Shown: one piece after another, positions 45,001-58,190 of the stretch
Layout of the letters: the number at the start of each line of letters is the position of its first letter
Position numbering within the stretch: the first letter of the stretch is position 1
NCBI RefSeq assembly: GCF_028858725.1
Contig: NC_084776.1
Location: 4,278,001 to 4,342,000 of the forward strand
DNA: 64,000 nucleotides
Source: Colius striatus
Taxonomy: Eukaryota > Chordata > Aves > Coliiformes > Coliidae
Direction: 5' to 3'
Notes under the pieces: model-generated
The model's input: only the letters and a program-made list of their open reading frames with translations
Databases searched by the model: none
Told to the model about the DNA's origin: nothing
Position numbers and translations under genes: made by a program

Positions 45001-46462
45001 TGAATCTGTGAGCCAATAAGTAACTGGGCAAATGTAGTGTTAACTTAGAAGGAAGCAAATTTCATTTGTGCATGTTATTTTGTTCACAAAGGGCCAAATC
45101 CTGAGAGATACTAAGGATTAAGTGTTTTTTGATAAAATGTTCTTTTGTAGATACAGCTTCATGTTGCCTTGGGTTTTCTTTTCCAGATATGCATAAGGTT
45201 TGGCTCTATCTTTGACAACTCTTGTTTTGCTCAAATTATTTATCAAACTGCTTTATAATGTCTGACTCAAATGCACATAGCGTTTGCTTAAAAAAGGATG
45301 TGTTTTGGTAATGAAAGACCTTGCTTGAGGTCTCTGCTATTAAATCTTGGCTGAGGGGCAGGGAGAGGCTGTGAGTTTTTTGGTGAAGTTAATAAAATGT
45401 GTGGATTAGTGAAGTGCTGATTAGTGAGGTTCTATTGTAGACAGAAACATTCCTGCCTTAGCTGAAACCCAGATGGAAAGCTGCCTGCCTCAGATTGCAG
45501 AAAATGGTTTATGTTGCTGCTTTACTGTAGTATGTTGCTGAGGTTGCAGCAAAGTGAATCTTACTAATGTCTTGGAGTGTAATTAACTCTGTTGTTCGAT
45601 GTAAATATTTGAATACTGCTCATTCAGTCTCTACAGGGGCCTGTTTAAAACAATTTTTTGCCAAAGAGCTCAAAGGCCAATAGGAATGTGTGTGCAGTAA
45701 TAAACTTCTCTTTGTCCTGGACTTGATCCAGAGCTTATAGAGGGCAAATGGGAAGATCTCATCCTATCTGATGTATTTATAGTAGAGCTCAGAGTGCTTG
45801 ATCAGGGCTTCATTGTGCTGTCATTGTGCCTAGGGTTTAGTTTAGATATGAAACAGAGTGCAAGATGTGGACATAACAAGCAAAAGGATCCAGAGTACAA
45901 GTAAAATTCATCAGAAAAATAGTGGACTACATTATTGTCATATGTTGCATTAAAATGACGGCTCTATTTTTTAAATAGAGCTTTCATTTTTGTTCCCAGG
46001 CATCAGCTTAAATGCTCAGAGGTAATGTTGGTCAAAACAAAATTCTTAGGGAAATAAAATTATATTCTGTTGCAATCATTGTCTTTTTGGAGGGTAAAAA
46101 AAAAATGTGCTTTCTGCCAGAAGTTTTGTCTGATTTTTTTAGAAAGAAAATCCTCATTTCTGAGCTCTGCAATATTGCTTTCAGAAACAGTGTGCTTCCT
46201 TTAGGAAATGTCAAATTGCTTTCAAGACACTTCATGTTATATTCTTTGGGACTAGGCTCCATAGTATGCCAATTTTCATACTGGCTTCCACTTCCAAGAT
46301 TCTGGTCCTGCCTGCTTAAGAAAATAAAATCGTGGCAGGGTAGGAATGCAGCCATTCCATAGCAGATTGTCAGCTTTCATGGGCCCAGCCTACAACTGCC
46401 ATAAGATACACTGGCAGCGTTTCCAAATCAAAATATCTCTTCTGCCAAAGGGGATTTTGTGT

Positions 46463-46477
46463 GTTTGTTTGTTTGTT
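46463..46477. repeat. Short (GTTT)n repeat
   Basis: Three GTTT units plus GTT. A minor simple repeat with no associated element. Confidence 0.85.
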
Positions 46478-49159
46478 GGCATTTTGAATTTTCACCAGAA
46501 GTGCCTTTCTATTTATCTCTGGCAAAGTCTGCTTCTGAGCAGCTCTGCTCAGTTCATGCAGCAGTGAAGATGAGCAGGAATCTGTAGTAATTACTCAATG
46601 AGGGAGGAAGCACAACCCAGACAGTGCCAGGAACTGGGAATCAGATTTTCATTGTATTTCTGGCTTACTCTGGTAATGTTCTTGATAATTCAGTTTAGTC
46701 TATGTTAATTTTTAGGCTTAATAATAACACAACTCCTATGGATATTACCCATTTTATTATTCTCTGTAAAAATGCCTTGAGATTCTTGGATTTTAAACCA
46801 CTGACTATTCCAGATAATGCTATTACTCAACCTGGTCTTCACTGGCAAAGCTGCAGACAAAGGTAAGCAGCATATTGGAGATTGGCTGGAGCTTTGAAAC
46901 TGCTGCTGAATTAGCTTTTTGTTTTCTAAAGATGTATGCTCTGTATCTACAATGAAAATAAATACAGGGATCAAAGAGGAGCATTGGTGTGATGGTAACA
47001 CAGTAGCGTGACACTTGCCATACCTTCTAGTGCTGAATTGCTTGCTGGCTTTCTCTGAAGTAGAGACATGTAGAAAACCTTCAGCCTGGCTGCTGCAGCC
47101 TCTCTAAATTATGTTCATCATGGAGATGTGATCTTTTCCTTTTTTCTTTCCCACAACAGAAGTCAAAGGAGCAGGACAGGCTGCTGGCAGCCTGGAGGGA
47201 GCTGGCAGAAGCTGCAGTAAAGCAGCAGTGCAGCTTTACTCCCTCTTCAGAAATTTACTGCTCAGATGTTAGTACTGTATCTTCCTGGGATCTTGCTCAG
47301 TGGCTCTCCATGGGTGACATCTGGAGAGTATCTACATAGAAATATCTCAAAACATTAAAAGAGAGAAAAGCCAGAAATGGAAAAAGTGGGTGAGAAAGAG
47401 TTGTTTGGGTTTTTTTGTTATTTTGTGGGGTTTTTTAGCTCATATGAATAAAAGTTTACTCTGAAGAATTAGTCTAAAAAGATAAGGTGGATGAGAGGTG
47501 GGAAGCAGTAGGTCTTACTCTGTTTTATAGATTGGCAAGTAAGGCATGGAGAAAGGAACAGCTTTTGCCATGACACAGAGTGAGGATAACAGAGGTCAGT
47601 TCCGAGTTGTTCATCCCAGTGCAATTTTGACTAAAACAAATCTTACCTTTAAACCCCTTTTTCTTCCCTAATAGAGGGTTAAGTGGGGAGAGAGGAGTAA
47701 AAGTGTGTTAGAGAGAATTTATATTAACTGTAGTTGACTCTGTAGGGATAGACTCCCAAGCTGTTCTGTTCCGCAGCAGATCATCGCAGAGAAATAACTA
47801 ACTTGGCTGGAGGAAATAGTTATATCTGTTCAAATAGTTACTGTATCATGCCTGTGGGCGCCTTTGAGTGAGTACACCAATCCCTGTGGAAAATGCTAGG
47901 ATTAGGCTGATCTCCTTAACAGCATGCCACTGCCTCTTCTGATGTGTGAATGACTGAAGATGCAAGGATACATCTCTGGTTTGCATATACGGTATCTTTA
48001 GGTTTAAACCTTTGGGCAGCTTGTCAAGTAATTCCTGTTGAGATAAACCATTGAAGTGCATCAGCAGCAAAGAGAACAGGAGAGATCATTTCACTTTCAG
48101 TTCTTTATGTCATGTCAAGTAAAGTAGAAATCGCTCACCCTGTAAGGGAAGGAGATGGCAGAAGGAAGCTCAGTTTAATGAGTGGTGGCTGTCCGGTGTG
48201 CTAGCAAACACGTCTTTCATCTCATTCCAAGGTGTCACTGGGTGCCAGGTACACAATGTGCTTTTGAGTTGTGTAACTCCTTAATGATTTACTTTTGAAT
48301 CTATGCCTCTTCACTCGTAACACCTCTGATAATTTGCTGCCAGAAGCCTGAGGACAGATTTATTAAAGACTCACAAACTGAGGCCCTGAACACACAGATG
48401 AGGTGGTGCATGCCAGTCTTGAATTGTCTGGTCAGTGTCTTTAGGAGACTTACCAGTCAAAGCACGGAATCTTCTGTTTGTCCTCTATTATTTGGTGACA
48501 TTGAGTTGTCTTTATTTCCAGGTGAATGAAAAGAGTTTTTCTAGGCTGGCTTGGTTTAAGTCTGATCTAGAATGGTGCTGAGCATAGGGGTATTGCCAGG
48601 TTGTGTCCTTAAAAGCTCTTTGGGTCGTCATCTAGTGTAAACTTTTGAGGTTTTGACTATTGTGAGTTGGTGTCCTCAACAGACTATTACCTGTACTGAG
48701 CTAAAGCCTAGGAACAGAAACAGATGAGGATACACCTGTCTAAAGGCTGTAGAAATGTAATTATTAAGGAGCTGATCATTCCTAAACAGATGAGACGGAT
48801 TTAGTCTAGGAGAAAAGGACTTTGTGAATGATGCAAGTGTTGGAAATGATTTAGTGACACTATTTTGTTTCATAACTGTGTGATGTCTTGGGAAGAGGGC
48901 AGCTAAGCCAAGGAATGGTGGAAATTTACTTTCTAACCATAGCATAAGAACTATAGTTATTCCCAGATCAAATGGATTAAAGCCTTACTTGAGCAAGTGT
49001 AACTTGAATCATTGGCCACAAGTATCTCCCTAATACAAATAGATAATCTGTCCTGTTTGTGAACACAAAGGGAGAAGAACGAGAACAGATCAAAATTTCT
49101 TAGGTTGACTGCCTTAGGATCTTTGGAGGTCTCCAAACAAAAAGGATTGGTGTTGGCCT

Positions 49160-49352
49160 TACCTTCATCCCTGGAAAAGTCTTCCTGGATGTCTTCTCTA
49201 AGCACATGAAGGAGAAGGAGGATATCAGGCAGTGTCAACCTAGATTCACCAAAGGGAAATCCTGCTTGATCAAGCTGATAGCCTTCTGTGATGGTGTGAC
49301 TGGCTGGGTAGATGAGGGGAGAGCAGTGGATATTGTCTGCCTTGACCTATTT
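49160..49352 (+). mobile_element. CR1 LINE ORF2 relic (reverse-transcriptase segment)
   Basis: One plus-strand frame reads PGKVFLDVFSKHMKEKEDIR, then FTKGKSCLIKLIAF, then VTGWVDEGRAVDIVCLDLF. This is the CR1 ORF2 segment before and around the first catalytic Asp block of the reverse transcriptase (family form: F-T-K-G-K-S-C-L ... D-E-G-R-A-V-D ... Y-L-D-F). The frame stays open through about 64 codons but is lost after LDLF, before the rest of the palm domain. It is a dead internal fragment. Confidence 0.85.
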
Positions 49353-51336
49353 ATTACCACGAAAGGAGAAATAACGATAGAGTTGTGCAAACAGTAGGGC
49401 AATGGGAGAGAGGTGGCAGTGCCATTCAGACAAATATTGCCACTTTCATCCTTGTGTGGCCTGATTTAGAGAAACATAGAGCCCAACACTGCTTTAATCC
49501 ATCATCAGCTGTAGTCTTGGATACAGTGTCTCACTTTTTGGCTCTGACAGTCCATTTTCTCCTCTCTTCTTAAAATGAAATAGCACGAAGGATGGCAGTG
49601 CCTCTGTGCAGCAGCATAGATGGGTTCTGCACTGCCACACTGTTTTGTGATGAGCTCAAGGGAAAGCCATTTGGTATTATTGAGCATTGCTTTTCTATGT
49701 GCTAATAAAATAAAGTATTCAGGACTCTGCAACTTGCAGCATAATTTGATTCTGAATTATGTGGAAGACTGTCTGTACCACCCAGCAGTCTAACCAGATA
49801 TTCAAGTAAATTTAAATGTAATGGATTTTTAAGCTCCTGTGCTCAGCTAAATGGTGAAAAGGGGATGTTTGATATAAAAATGGATCTGGCCTTTGGAATT
49901 TGCAGCTCTTACGAAGTTGTGGTTTTTCCTTTTCTCATGAAATTGCAGTTTTTGAATCTGCATGAAAAATGGCAGAGGTGCTGCACACAGATCAGCTTCT
50001 GCTGGCAAACCATTTTTTCTTTTGAATTACATTCTCTAGCCTACTTCTGCAAAGGTGTGAATCTTTTTTCAATCATAGTAATCTGACAGGAGCTTCATCC
50101 GAGTTAACTCTTAATCTGTGTTTTCTGTTGGTGAAAACTTGCTCCTTGCTTTGATTAAGGAAGTGTTGCCATTTTCCCTTTGACATGCACTTACGGTCAT
50201 GTCAAGAGGAATGGAAAAACACTGATGTCTCTGCCTTGTAGTTAAGGCTTATTGTCATGCTCTGCTCTTAAGATTCACCCATTCATGAGCAAGAAACTTG
50301 GGGAGGTTGCAGAGCCTCACATGCTTTTTGCTGAAATTTTGCTTCTGCTTAAGCATGCCTCTCACAAAACTGTTGGTGCATGTTTGTTGTGCAGCTACTG
50401 ACCTCTTAAGCAGAGGGTAAGTCAGTTGAAAGAGTTCATGTCACAGCTTTAACTTGTTCTTGTTGACAGCAAGGTCTGTATTAGCACACAGCTGAAACCT
50501 TAGCTACAGCCAGTTGAGATGATGCTATTCTCAAATGTAAGTGTGACCACAGGTGGATCTTAACCTAACCTCTGACATGAAAGTTTGTATTCTGTGTTTT
50601 CTACTCATAGTTTCAGTACCTCAGGAAATGCTTTGGAGAGAGATTTTTGAGGAATACTTAGGATGACAGATAGCTGATGTTCCCGTTTTCAGTCTGAGTC
50701 CTTCACATAGTGCATAGAGTACTCTCTGTCTTCTCAAGGAGATGAAACATCAATTTCAAATGACTTGCCAACTTTAAAGAACTGGTGTTGCAAGTTATCC
50801 CTTCATTCAGGCTAAACCCCAGCTTCCTTCTTCTACCTATTTTTAAATTATTTTCCAGTTGTATCTATGTATTGGTGACCCTCACGTCCTGTTGTAAACT
50901 GCTGTGAAACTCCCTTTCATAGGAGGCTGCAGTTCAGCCTTTTTCAGGTACTGCATAGTTTTATAAAATGCTTTGGGTTGGTGCAGCTGTGTAAACTAGG
51001 ATTTTTGCCTCTGCATCTTAACAGAGTTTCTTTATTTATTACTAATTCTGGGCACATAACATAAATATACTGTTGCTTTTAGTGAGATGTGGACTGTGGA
51101 TTTCAGATTGACATGGGTTTCTCTCCTGGCCCCTCAAGGTCCTGTAGTTTTGTAAACAACTCAATTTCAGTCTGAACTTCTCTGTAAAATGAAAATAAAT
51201 GAAACTAGTTTCCCACCTGGTTTTGTTTATGATGTTTATTGAAATTCCCAGGAGGTTGTACATAGCTGGTCCAGTCTTGTCCATTAGATCCATTTTTTTT
51301 TCCCCTTTGGGGTCATGGGGGGAAGGGGAAGCTGGT

Positions 51337-51354
51337 GAGAGAGAGAGAGAGAGA
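51337..51354. repeat. (GA)9 microsatellite
   Basis: Nine uninterrupted GA units. The purine-rich flank AAGGGGAAGC lies just before it. Confidence 0.92.
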
Positions 51355-54300
51355 TTTACTATTCTGGCAGGGAGGAGATTTACTTCTCTTCCACGACAGC
51401 TCACATTTTCCTCTGTGTTCTTCCAAGACTGTTCAAAGTTGGACTAATCAAGATTTGGTAGCTAGAGCAAAGCTCACCCATCATGTAAGATGCCAAATGC
51501 TTTCAAATTCATTGATCTCAGTGGAACGTGAGGGAGCTCAGCCATCAGCACTAGCATTTCAGTTCTTAAAACATTTTCAGGCTTTAAAATGGGCTATTAA
51601 TCTTGGCTCTGGCAAAGCATCCAAGGACGCCAGCAGTGTGTGATATGTCCCATAAAGTGCAACTTCTAGGAATCCTTTTTTTTTATGTGTAGAACACATG
51701 AAGGCTCACATTCTGTTTGCATTTAGTCTAACGATGTCTCAGAATGTGTTATTTAGAGCACATTTCAAAAAAGATTTTGTTAGCATGCATTCAGTGTCTG
51801 GGCTAATGTGATTGCCTTAAATGAAAATACAGCTGGACTCTCAGATGTAGAGGAGTTCAGTGCTTTTCATAGGGAATATTTGTTTTGAAAGAAAATGAAA
51901 GTTTAGAGCAAAAATCTCCCCTTTATAGTTTAGACTGTTTTAATCTGTTCTCATGTGAAAACTTGCAATTCTTGTCAGTCTGCCTGGCTTTTAAGAAGTA
52001 GTTTTAGGTGTGAAAAGGGCAAAGACCCAGTGTCCTTAATTGGTCTTTCTAGCAAACCTAAACAACAGAGCTTATGGATCCTGGGCAATGTGTGACTCTA
52101 TAAATCAAACGTGCACAGGGAGAATTTCAAAGCAGCAGACTCGCTGTCGTATTTCTAAGGGTTTCACCTGTGTGATAATAATGAGAATTGTGCCTTTTAA
52201 TGCACTGCATGTTCACAATCCACGTGAAGCAAATTTGGCTGTTGTCATGACGTGCTGCTTTGTAAGAAGTGTAGTTGCTCTGCAATTGTCTTCAGGCCTG
52301 TACCGAGGATGAAACCATGGGTTAAGGCTAAAGGGTCCTGCTCTTTTGCCCATTAAAGTCAGCAGAGAGACTTGCATTGACTTCAGCAGCTCCTAGATCA
52401 GAGCTGAGAATTACGATCTGAATGCAGCTTTTGGTCTGCCTTGGGTATTCAGTGTGACCTGGAGGAATATCACTTTCTTCTCACTTCACTCAGCTTTGGG
52501 CAGAGCTCTTGTTCTCTCTGTGCCTCACCAAGAAAAGGAGGCTTAAAAAATCATTAGTATTTTGAAAGCACTCATTCTAGAGAGGGAGGGCTGGAGAAGC
52601 AGAGTGGTAAATCTTGCTCTATTGGAGCTGTCCAAATATTATTGCTTGTATTGAAAGAAAGCTCTTAAATGAAGGCTGGTGTTCAGAAGCCAGTACAGCT
52701 CAAGAGTCATCACAACATCACTGATTTTTCTGCTAGAAACGTGGAACTTGTCAGTTGACTTAGTGTGCCTTCACACAAGCAAGTGATGCCCTTCAAGCTT
52801 CTAATTTAACTATTTGTGTCTCTGGAGGAACAGATTTGTCTCCTGTGGATATTCTCATCTCTTTTTAAATGGTGCTGCATTTCATTCAAGGAAGGTCCAT
52901 AACATAACTCTGGAAAGCATTCTTTAGATTTAAAAATAGATGTCACAGCCTGTAAAAGTCCCCATTTTCCAGTCATTCTGTCACAGCAGAAATACAGTTT
53001 CTCTTTCTTGCAGATAGATAAAGTGCTATATAGACATAATTGGGAGCAATTAAAGCTTTCATTGACTTCATTCAGAAACTGTTAAAGATGTACGTAATCC
53101 TTGTCATCACCTCCTGCTGGTCTCTGGTTCAAGCCTTTCCCTGGTTAAGTACTTTTCAAGGTAATGTTCTTCTGTAGGAAGTTCTCATTCACATTGATTG
53201 CAAGATGGATTTTTATTTCATCTTTTCAGATGCACGTTCAAAGCAGAAAATAATAGAAAAATACAGCAGGATGATGTGAATTTATTACTACAAAATATGT
53301 GTTTCATTTCATCTGTGGTCTGTGTCAGTGTACCCTCCACAGAACAAAAGGGAAGTAGAAAGCTTCAGGGCTTTTTTGGCAGTTTTTTGAACAATTTACT
53401 TGTTGTCACAGTTTGCCATTTCAGACTTGGAGCAGCTGCATTTCTGGCAGCTCTCGATCACTCCTTTCAAATTAAATGTTAAGGGTTCCAATCCTGTTCT
53501 GAACCCAAGAGTTGGATTTACCTATAAGATAATGTTCTGGAAAAGAGTTGTCTTGTTTAGAGCAGCTTCCTACTGTCATGCTTGTTACATAAGGAAAGTG
53601 GAGAAGAATCTCCTTCCCGTTTAAATCCTTCAGACTTAGTTCTACACTTCTGCCTCGTGGCTGAATGCATTTTTGTCTCATCTGTTCCTTGCTGCCAATC
53701 AGGGCTCTGAAGATCTCATGGTCTTTGGAAGAGGAGGGAGATCCTCTGAGCCCAGGTTAATTACTGGGGAGCATTACTCCACAAAATGGGATCATTGCAT
53801 GTCAGAAACAGTCTGTAGGCAAGAACCTCAGTTCCTGCAACAGAATCAAAGATTTACAAAACACCTTTTGGTTACTTCATTACCATTCAACCAGCTGAGT
53901 GTACTCATGGACATCCTAACTGAAATGCTCCAGCACTCCTTGTGAGCTTTTGCAACACCAAATTGTCCTGGAAAGCTCTTCAACAGGGTCAGAATTCTTG
54001 AAAAGAAGCAAAAGCACCACAACAAAACAACAATGCCAATGAGATCTCACATGAGATAAATACCTGGTCAGCTGGATACCTAAAGACTAGTGTCTCACAC
54101 ATGCTTGCACACACAGAACAGGCTGCAGTGTAAAGTTCTGCATTTAGCCAGATGTTTGACCTGTGGTGCGTGCATGGAAATGTTTGAGCATATGAGTAAG
54201 TCATCATTTGCACTGGGACCACTTAAACTTGAAATTTCCAATGACAAATTGAAGAATACTTCTTTTTAAGTTGCAGTGCAGTAATGGGAGTTAGGATTTA

Positions 54301-57300
54301 TAAGCCCTGCCAAATTCAATAAACTTGTGTTATAGGCTTTTAAAATTGTTATATCGAATGCTGCTTATAAAGAGCCATCTTCCTTCTATTGTTTCATAAT
54401 TTATTCAATGTTTTCTTAACTGGCCCATCAGCAGAACAGTAAAAATGCCACTGAGTAAACTTTGTTTAATGATGACCAATTTTTGTCTATGTTACAATAA
54501 TGTCTGTGGGAAGAAACAATTACCTTGTGATTTGCTGTCAAAGCGGTAAGTGCATTTTCTTTCCAGTTCATTTAGAAGGGACATCACTTTCAAGCTTTCT
54601 CTTGTTCTCTTTGTGGGGTTATTTCCCCTTCTGCACACTGGATTTTTGCTATGCACACTAGGAAGTACTAGTTCAATCCTGAATCCAGGATTCATTAATG
54701 ATGTGTTGTCAGTACAGCTCAGACTGATTGCTCAGGTGTTTACTGAAACCTCCTGAAACAGAAAAAACCTCCCAGTGCCAGACATTAATGCTGTTTTTCT
54801 ACTGGGTTTGCTGAATGAACATTGCTGTTTGTTTCGTTACATTTCCATCTCCTGTTGCAGCACAGACTCTCAAAGATATGATCTGTTTTCTTTTCATATC
54901 TGTCCAAAGCGTTAGGGCTGGAAGCATTTGTGAGGTTGTGGTCACTGCATGTTGTAAGCATTTATCATTGTTATAATAATAATGTAAGAAGGCAGTTGGA
55001 AACGTTCATTGTTGCCTGAAACGTCTCAAGTTCCTTGCAGTTCTGTTTAGTGAGTGATGATCAGTCCCTGGTATGTTTGCTAGTATGAGTGCATTCAGAG
55101 GGGCTCACAGAATCACTAGTGAAGTCTGAAAACCTTTCCTCAAAGAGAAGGACATTTCACTGCCCAGCAGCACATATAGAGAGTGTTTACAGGAAAGATG
55201 CTGAAGATTCCAACATGAACAGGATATAGTTCCGAGTTGTTGAGGGGGCATCAAGATCTTGGGCAGCACCTATATGTGCCACCAAGCTGAGTATCATCAA
55301 ATCCAAGATGTGCTTCCTGTACTGTTCAGAGGTGTCATCCTCAGAAATGCCTCCCAATCTTAGTGCCCCTATTATGTACTGAAAGGATGAAAAGCTAAAC
55401 AGACCTTAGGGATTGAAGGTGTTTCCAGTCTGAAGGTCAGACTGCTAAACAATCCTAGGTTACGAATAGCCTAAAATCTTCCCTTTGGGCTCTATGAGAA
55501 GGGTTGAGACATAATCAGAGTAGTCTTCTCCATGTCTCATATTACTCCTGTTGGATGCCAGAATTCTATTATAAAAAAACATATTTGGAATTCATAAATG
55601 GTTCTGCTCTCTTCTCCAGCACACTGGCCATTAACCACTGTGGGGATTAAACAGCTACCATTATGTAAGCAGCATCATGTTTGTAACAAATTGCTTCCTT
55701 ATAGCCCACCTGCTGCTTTCAGTAATTTGAAAGCACAGTAAGTTAGATCATGAAAGTTGTTTTTTTGGAAGATGATGGGCATTTAAATAAAAGGTTTTGA
55801 ATTACCAGGCCTCAAATAGCTACCTAGAGAGGCAGTGTCTAGCATCTGGACTGTTACTGAATTACTGTAAGTCTCTTAATCAGCAAGGGAGCCCCTAAAC
55901 TGAATGGCTTGTGGGAGTGAAACCTGACACTAGATGGACAGCAATGTAAGAAAGCTTTGTGAGTAACTCCCAGAGGAGTAGGATGAATAAGTACGTCTTT
56001 AGGCAAAGAAAACCAAAGTTGACTTTTAGGATAGAAAAGCACATTCTCTGCAATGTGTTTCCTCTTGTTTTTGTTTTTTGGTGGGTTTGTTTTCTTCATG
56101 TGGTTTTCAAATGCCTCCAGACCAGATCTTTTGGTGCTATAAATTGATGTAGCTCCTTTGGTTTCAATAGGGTTATGTTGATTTACTCCAGCTGAGGATC
56201 TGCTGTGTGAGTCTATTCTCATAGTGCTGGAGTTAGCAAGTTCAAGCCCACATTTTGAGTACTTCATGCATGCACAAGAAATTAATCATAGCAATGAAGT
56301 GTGCAAAGTATGTGTGAATGTTTTTCCACAGACAGTTCTCAAAATCCCTGCCTCTGCTATCTCTATTTAATGTTGACCCAGTCTCTTTTCTTGATTGTGC
56401 AGGTTTTACAATGGCTTAAGTCCACTGACTTCTGTAGGTTTGCTCCTGGTCAACACCTGTCTATAAAAGTAATGTTAAATCATGCCTATAACATTAAATC
56501 TTCTGTCTCCATGTAAAACATCATGTCCCCAAGGCTCCTAGTTTTGCAGTTATCTTCCTCCATTTAATGTAGTAACAGGTGATAGACAGTATAGGTTCCA
56601 TCCAATACTTACTGAAGAGCAACATTTCACAACAACTTCTGTGGATGTTGGCTGAAGTTGAGATTTATTCAGGAGTGGTTTAGCACTGACTATTGTTAAC
56701 TTCATCTATCTCTGTACATTGTCTTGTCCATTGGCTGAGAGACAGTGGACTTGGAGGGGCTTGCTTAAACATTAGTACTTTTGCTCTACAATATCCTGAA
56801 CTGTCACACTGACAATGCAGAGTTGTATCTAACTGTTGAGATGAGGAAACGAGGTGCCATACTTCCTTCTTTGCCTGAAGTTAGCAGTGACCATCTGAGC
56901 AGTGTCAGGGACCTGAGGAGAACCTGACTGATGTATGTTTCAGGGCTAGGGTTATCAAACAGGTCCCAGAGCACTGCACCTCAGTGTCAGTGCAAACTGG
57001 CTCTTAATTCCCTCCATCCTTTCTTATATCTCTTTCATTCCCATCTTAGAGGATTATAGTTCTGATCCACTTTTCCAAAACAATGGCAGAGGTGTGATGT
57101 GAGCAACTTTCCATTCCTTCCCACCGAGTGTAATGTCGGTAGTTTCTCTGTGGCGTTTGGCACTACAGGTGCTGTCCTACTATAGAGTTTTTCTGTATTT
57201 CAGGAGGTGGTAGGACAAAGCCCACCTGTGGTCACTTGAGTTTTGTACAGTCTTTTGCCCTCTCCTTAGTGTTCCATTCTTTAAACCATTGAGCATGAGT

Positions 57301-57899
57301 GTGCTCTGCCTGGAGACAGCCTCTCTGTGCACCCCTGTCCTTGCTGGAGTATGCAGGATCACAAATCTTGTCTGTTCCCTGAAACTAAATGTCCGAATCA
57401 TCTTGGAAGATAATCTTTAAGATAATCTCAGTCATGAAGTCACAAGAGGGAAGGGACCAATGAAATAACCATTAAGTGGATGTGTTGAAGAGCCTTTGGT
57501 GGCATGGTAAGGATCAGCCCTTCAAGGGGAACATATGAGCAAAGGAGATCTCTTCCTCTGTGTGTCCTTGTATGACACAGGAGAGAGACCTTCAGAAAGT
57601 CTGGAGCTTCTTTCCTGTGCTGTGTTCTGTTTTCTCTGTAGTAAAAGCTTACTTAACAGCCCTGGCTCCAGTAGGTGCTAACTCCTGGGCAGCTTCCTTG
57701 GACTTTTGAGTAGAGGAGAAATCTCTGTTCAGATAAAATGCATGAGGAACCTTTACAGCCTGGCAGGTGGAGGGTCTTGAAGAGAAAAACTGAAGCTGCC
57801 AAATAAATGTCTGGCTTCCTTGAAATGCTCCATAATGGAGTATTTGTTTCAGTTCTGATACCTGAGGTATCTTAAACTGACATGACTTAATTTAAACCT

Positions 57900-58140
57900 T
57901 CCTGCTATATGCACATTTGCATGTTTGCATGGATTAGCAATGCACGCAGCTGCATGTTTGCACACATAACTGCTTTGGCCAGCTGTTTAGCTGCCAGTTA
58001 CATTGATTTATTCTTCTATTGGCTGCTGAATAATGTGTGCCAAATTTGTATGTGCAAGGACTGATCATTCAATCTCTATTCAAACAAATCTTAGTAACTT
58101 CATTCTTAATATAGCAAAGCTAAATTACCCTTTCTGCACT
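57900..58140. promoter_or_regulatory. Candidate regulatory element with octamer-like motifs
   Basis: A perfect POU octamer ATTTGCAT at 57915-57922 is followed by further TTTGCA/TTTGCAC copies (about 57924-57929 and 57957-57963), an ATTGG (58018-58022) and several TAAT/ATTA cores within 240 bases. The clustering and low complexity resemble a developmental enhancer. Conservation cannot be tested here, so this is a weak call. Confidence 0.25.
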
Positions 58141-58154
58141 TCAAGTCATTGTAC

Positions 58155-58190
58155 GTCATCTTAACTGGCTAAGTTAAGATGACTTAACTT
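58155..58190. repeat. Overlapping perfect inverted repeats (two alternative hairpins)
   Basis: Left arm GTCATCTTAACT (58155-58166), 5-base loop GGCTA, right arm AGTTAAGATGAC (58172-58183): a 12-bp perfect stem. The right arm also pairs with sequence further on: AAGTTAAG (58171-58178), loop ATGA, CTTAACTT (58183-58190), an 8-bp perfect stem. The two stems are mutually exclusive. Too short for a microRNA precursor. Confidence 0.9.

Larger units (their letters stand above)
37121..49150. other. Gene-free stretch downstream of COPRS
   Basis: About 12 kb with no exon, RNA gene or long conserved frame that I can identify. It contains the two CR1 relics listed separately, a GTTT run at 46463-46477, and an 11-base direct repeat ATGAGTTGTTC at 42338-42348 and 42361-42371. 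I looked on both strands for the mature miR-365 and miR-193a sequences, which lie beyond COPRS in human, and did not find them. Confidence 0.6.

Noticed and set aside
53121-53160. GGTTCAAGCC resembling a tRNA T-loop
   Set aside because: No acceptor or anticodon stem could be drawn around it.
58155-58190. Hairpin as a microRNA precursor
   Set aside because: The stem is only 12 bp with a 5-base loop, and pairing does not extend outward.
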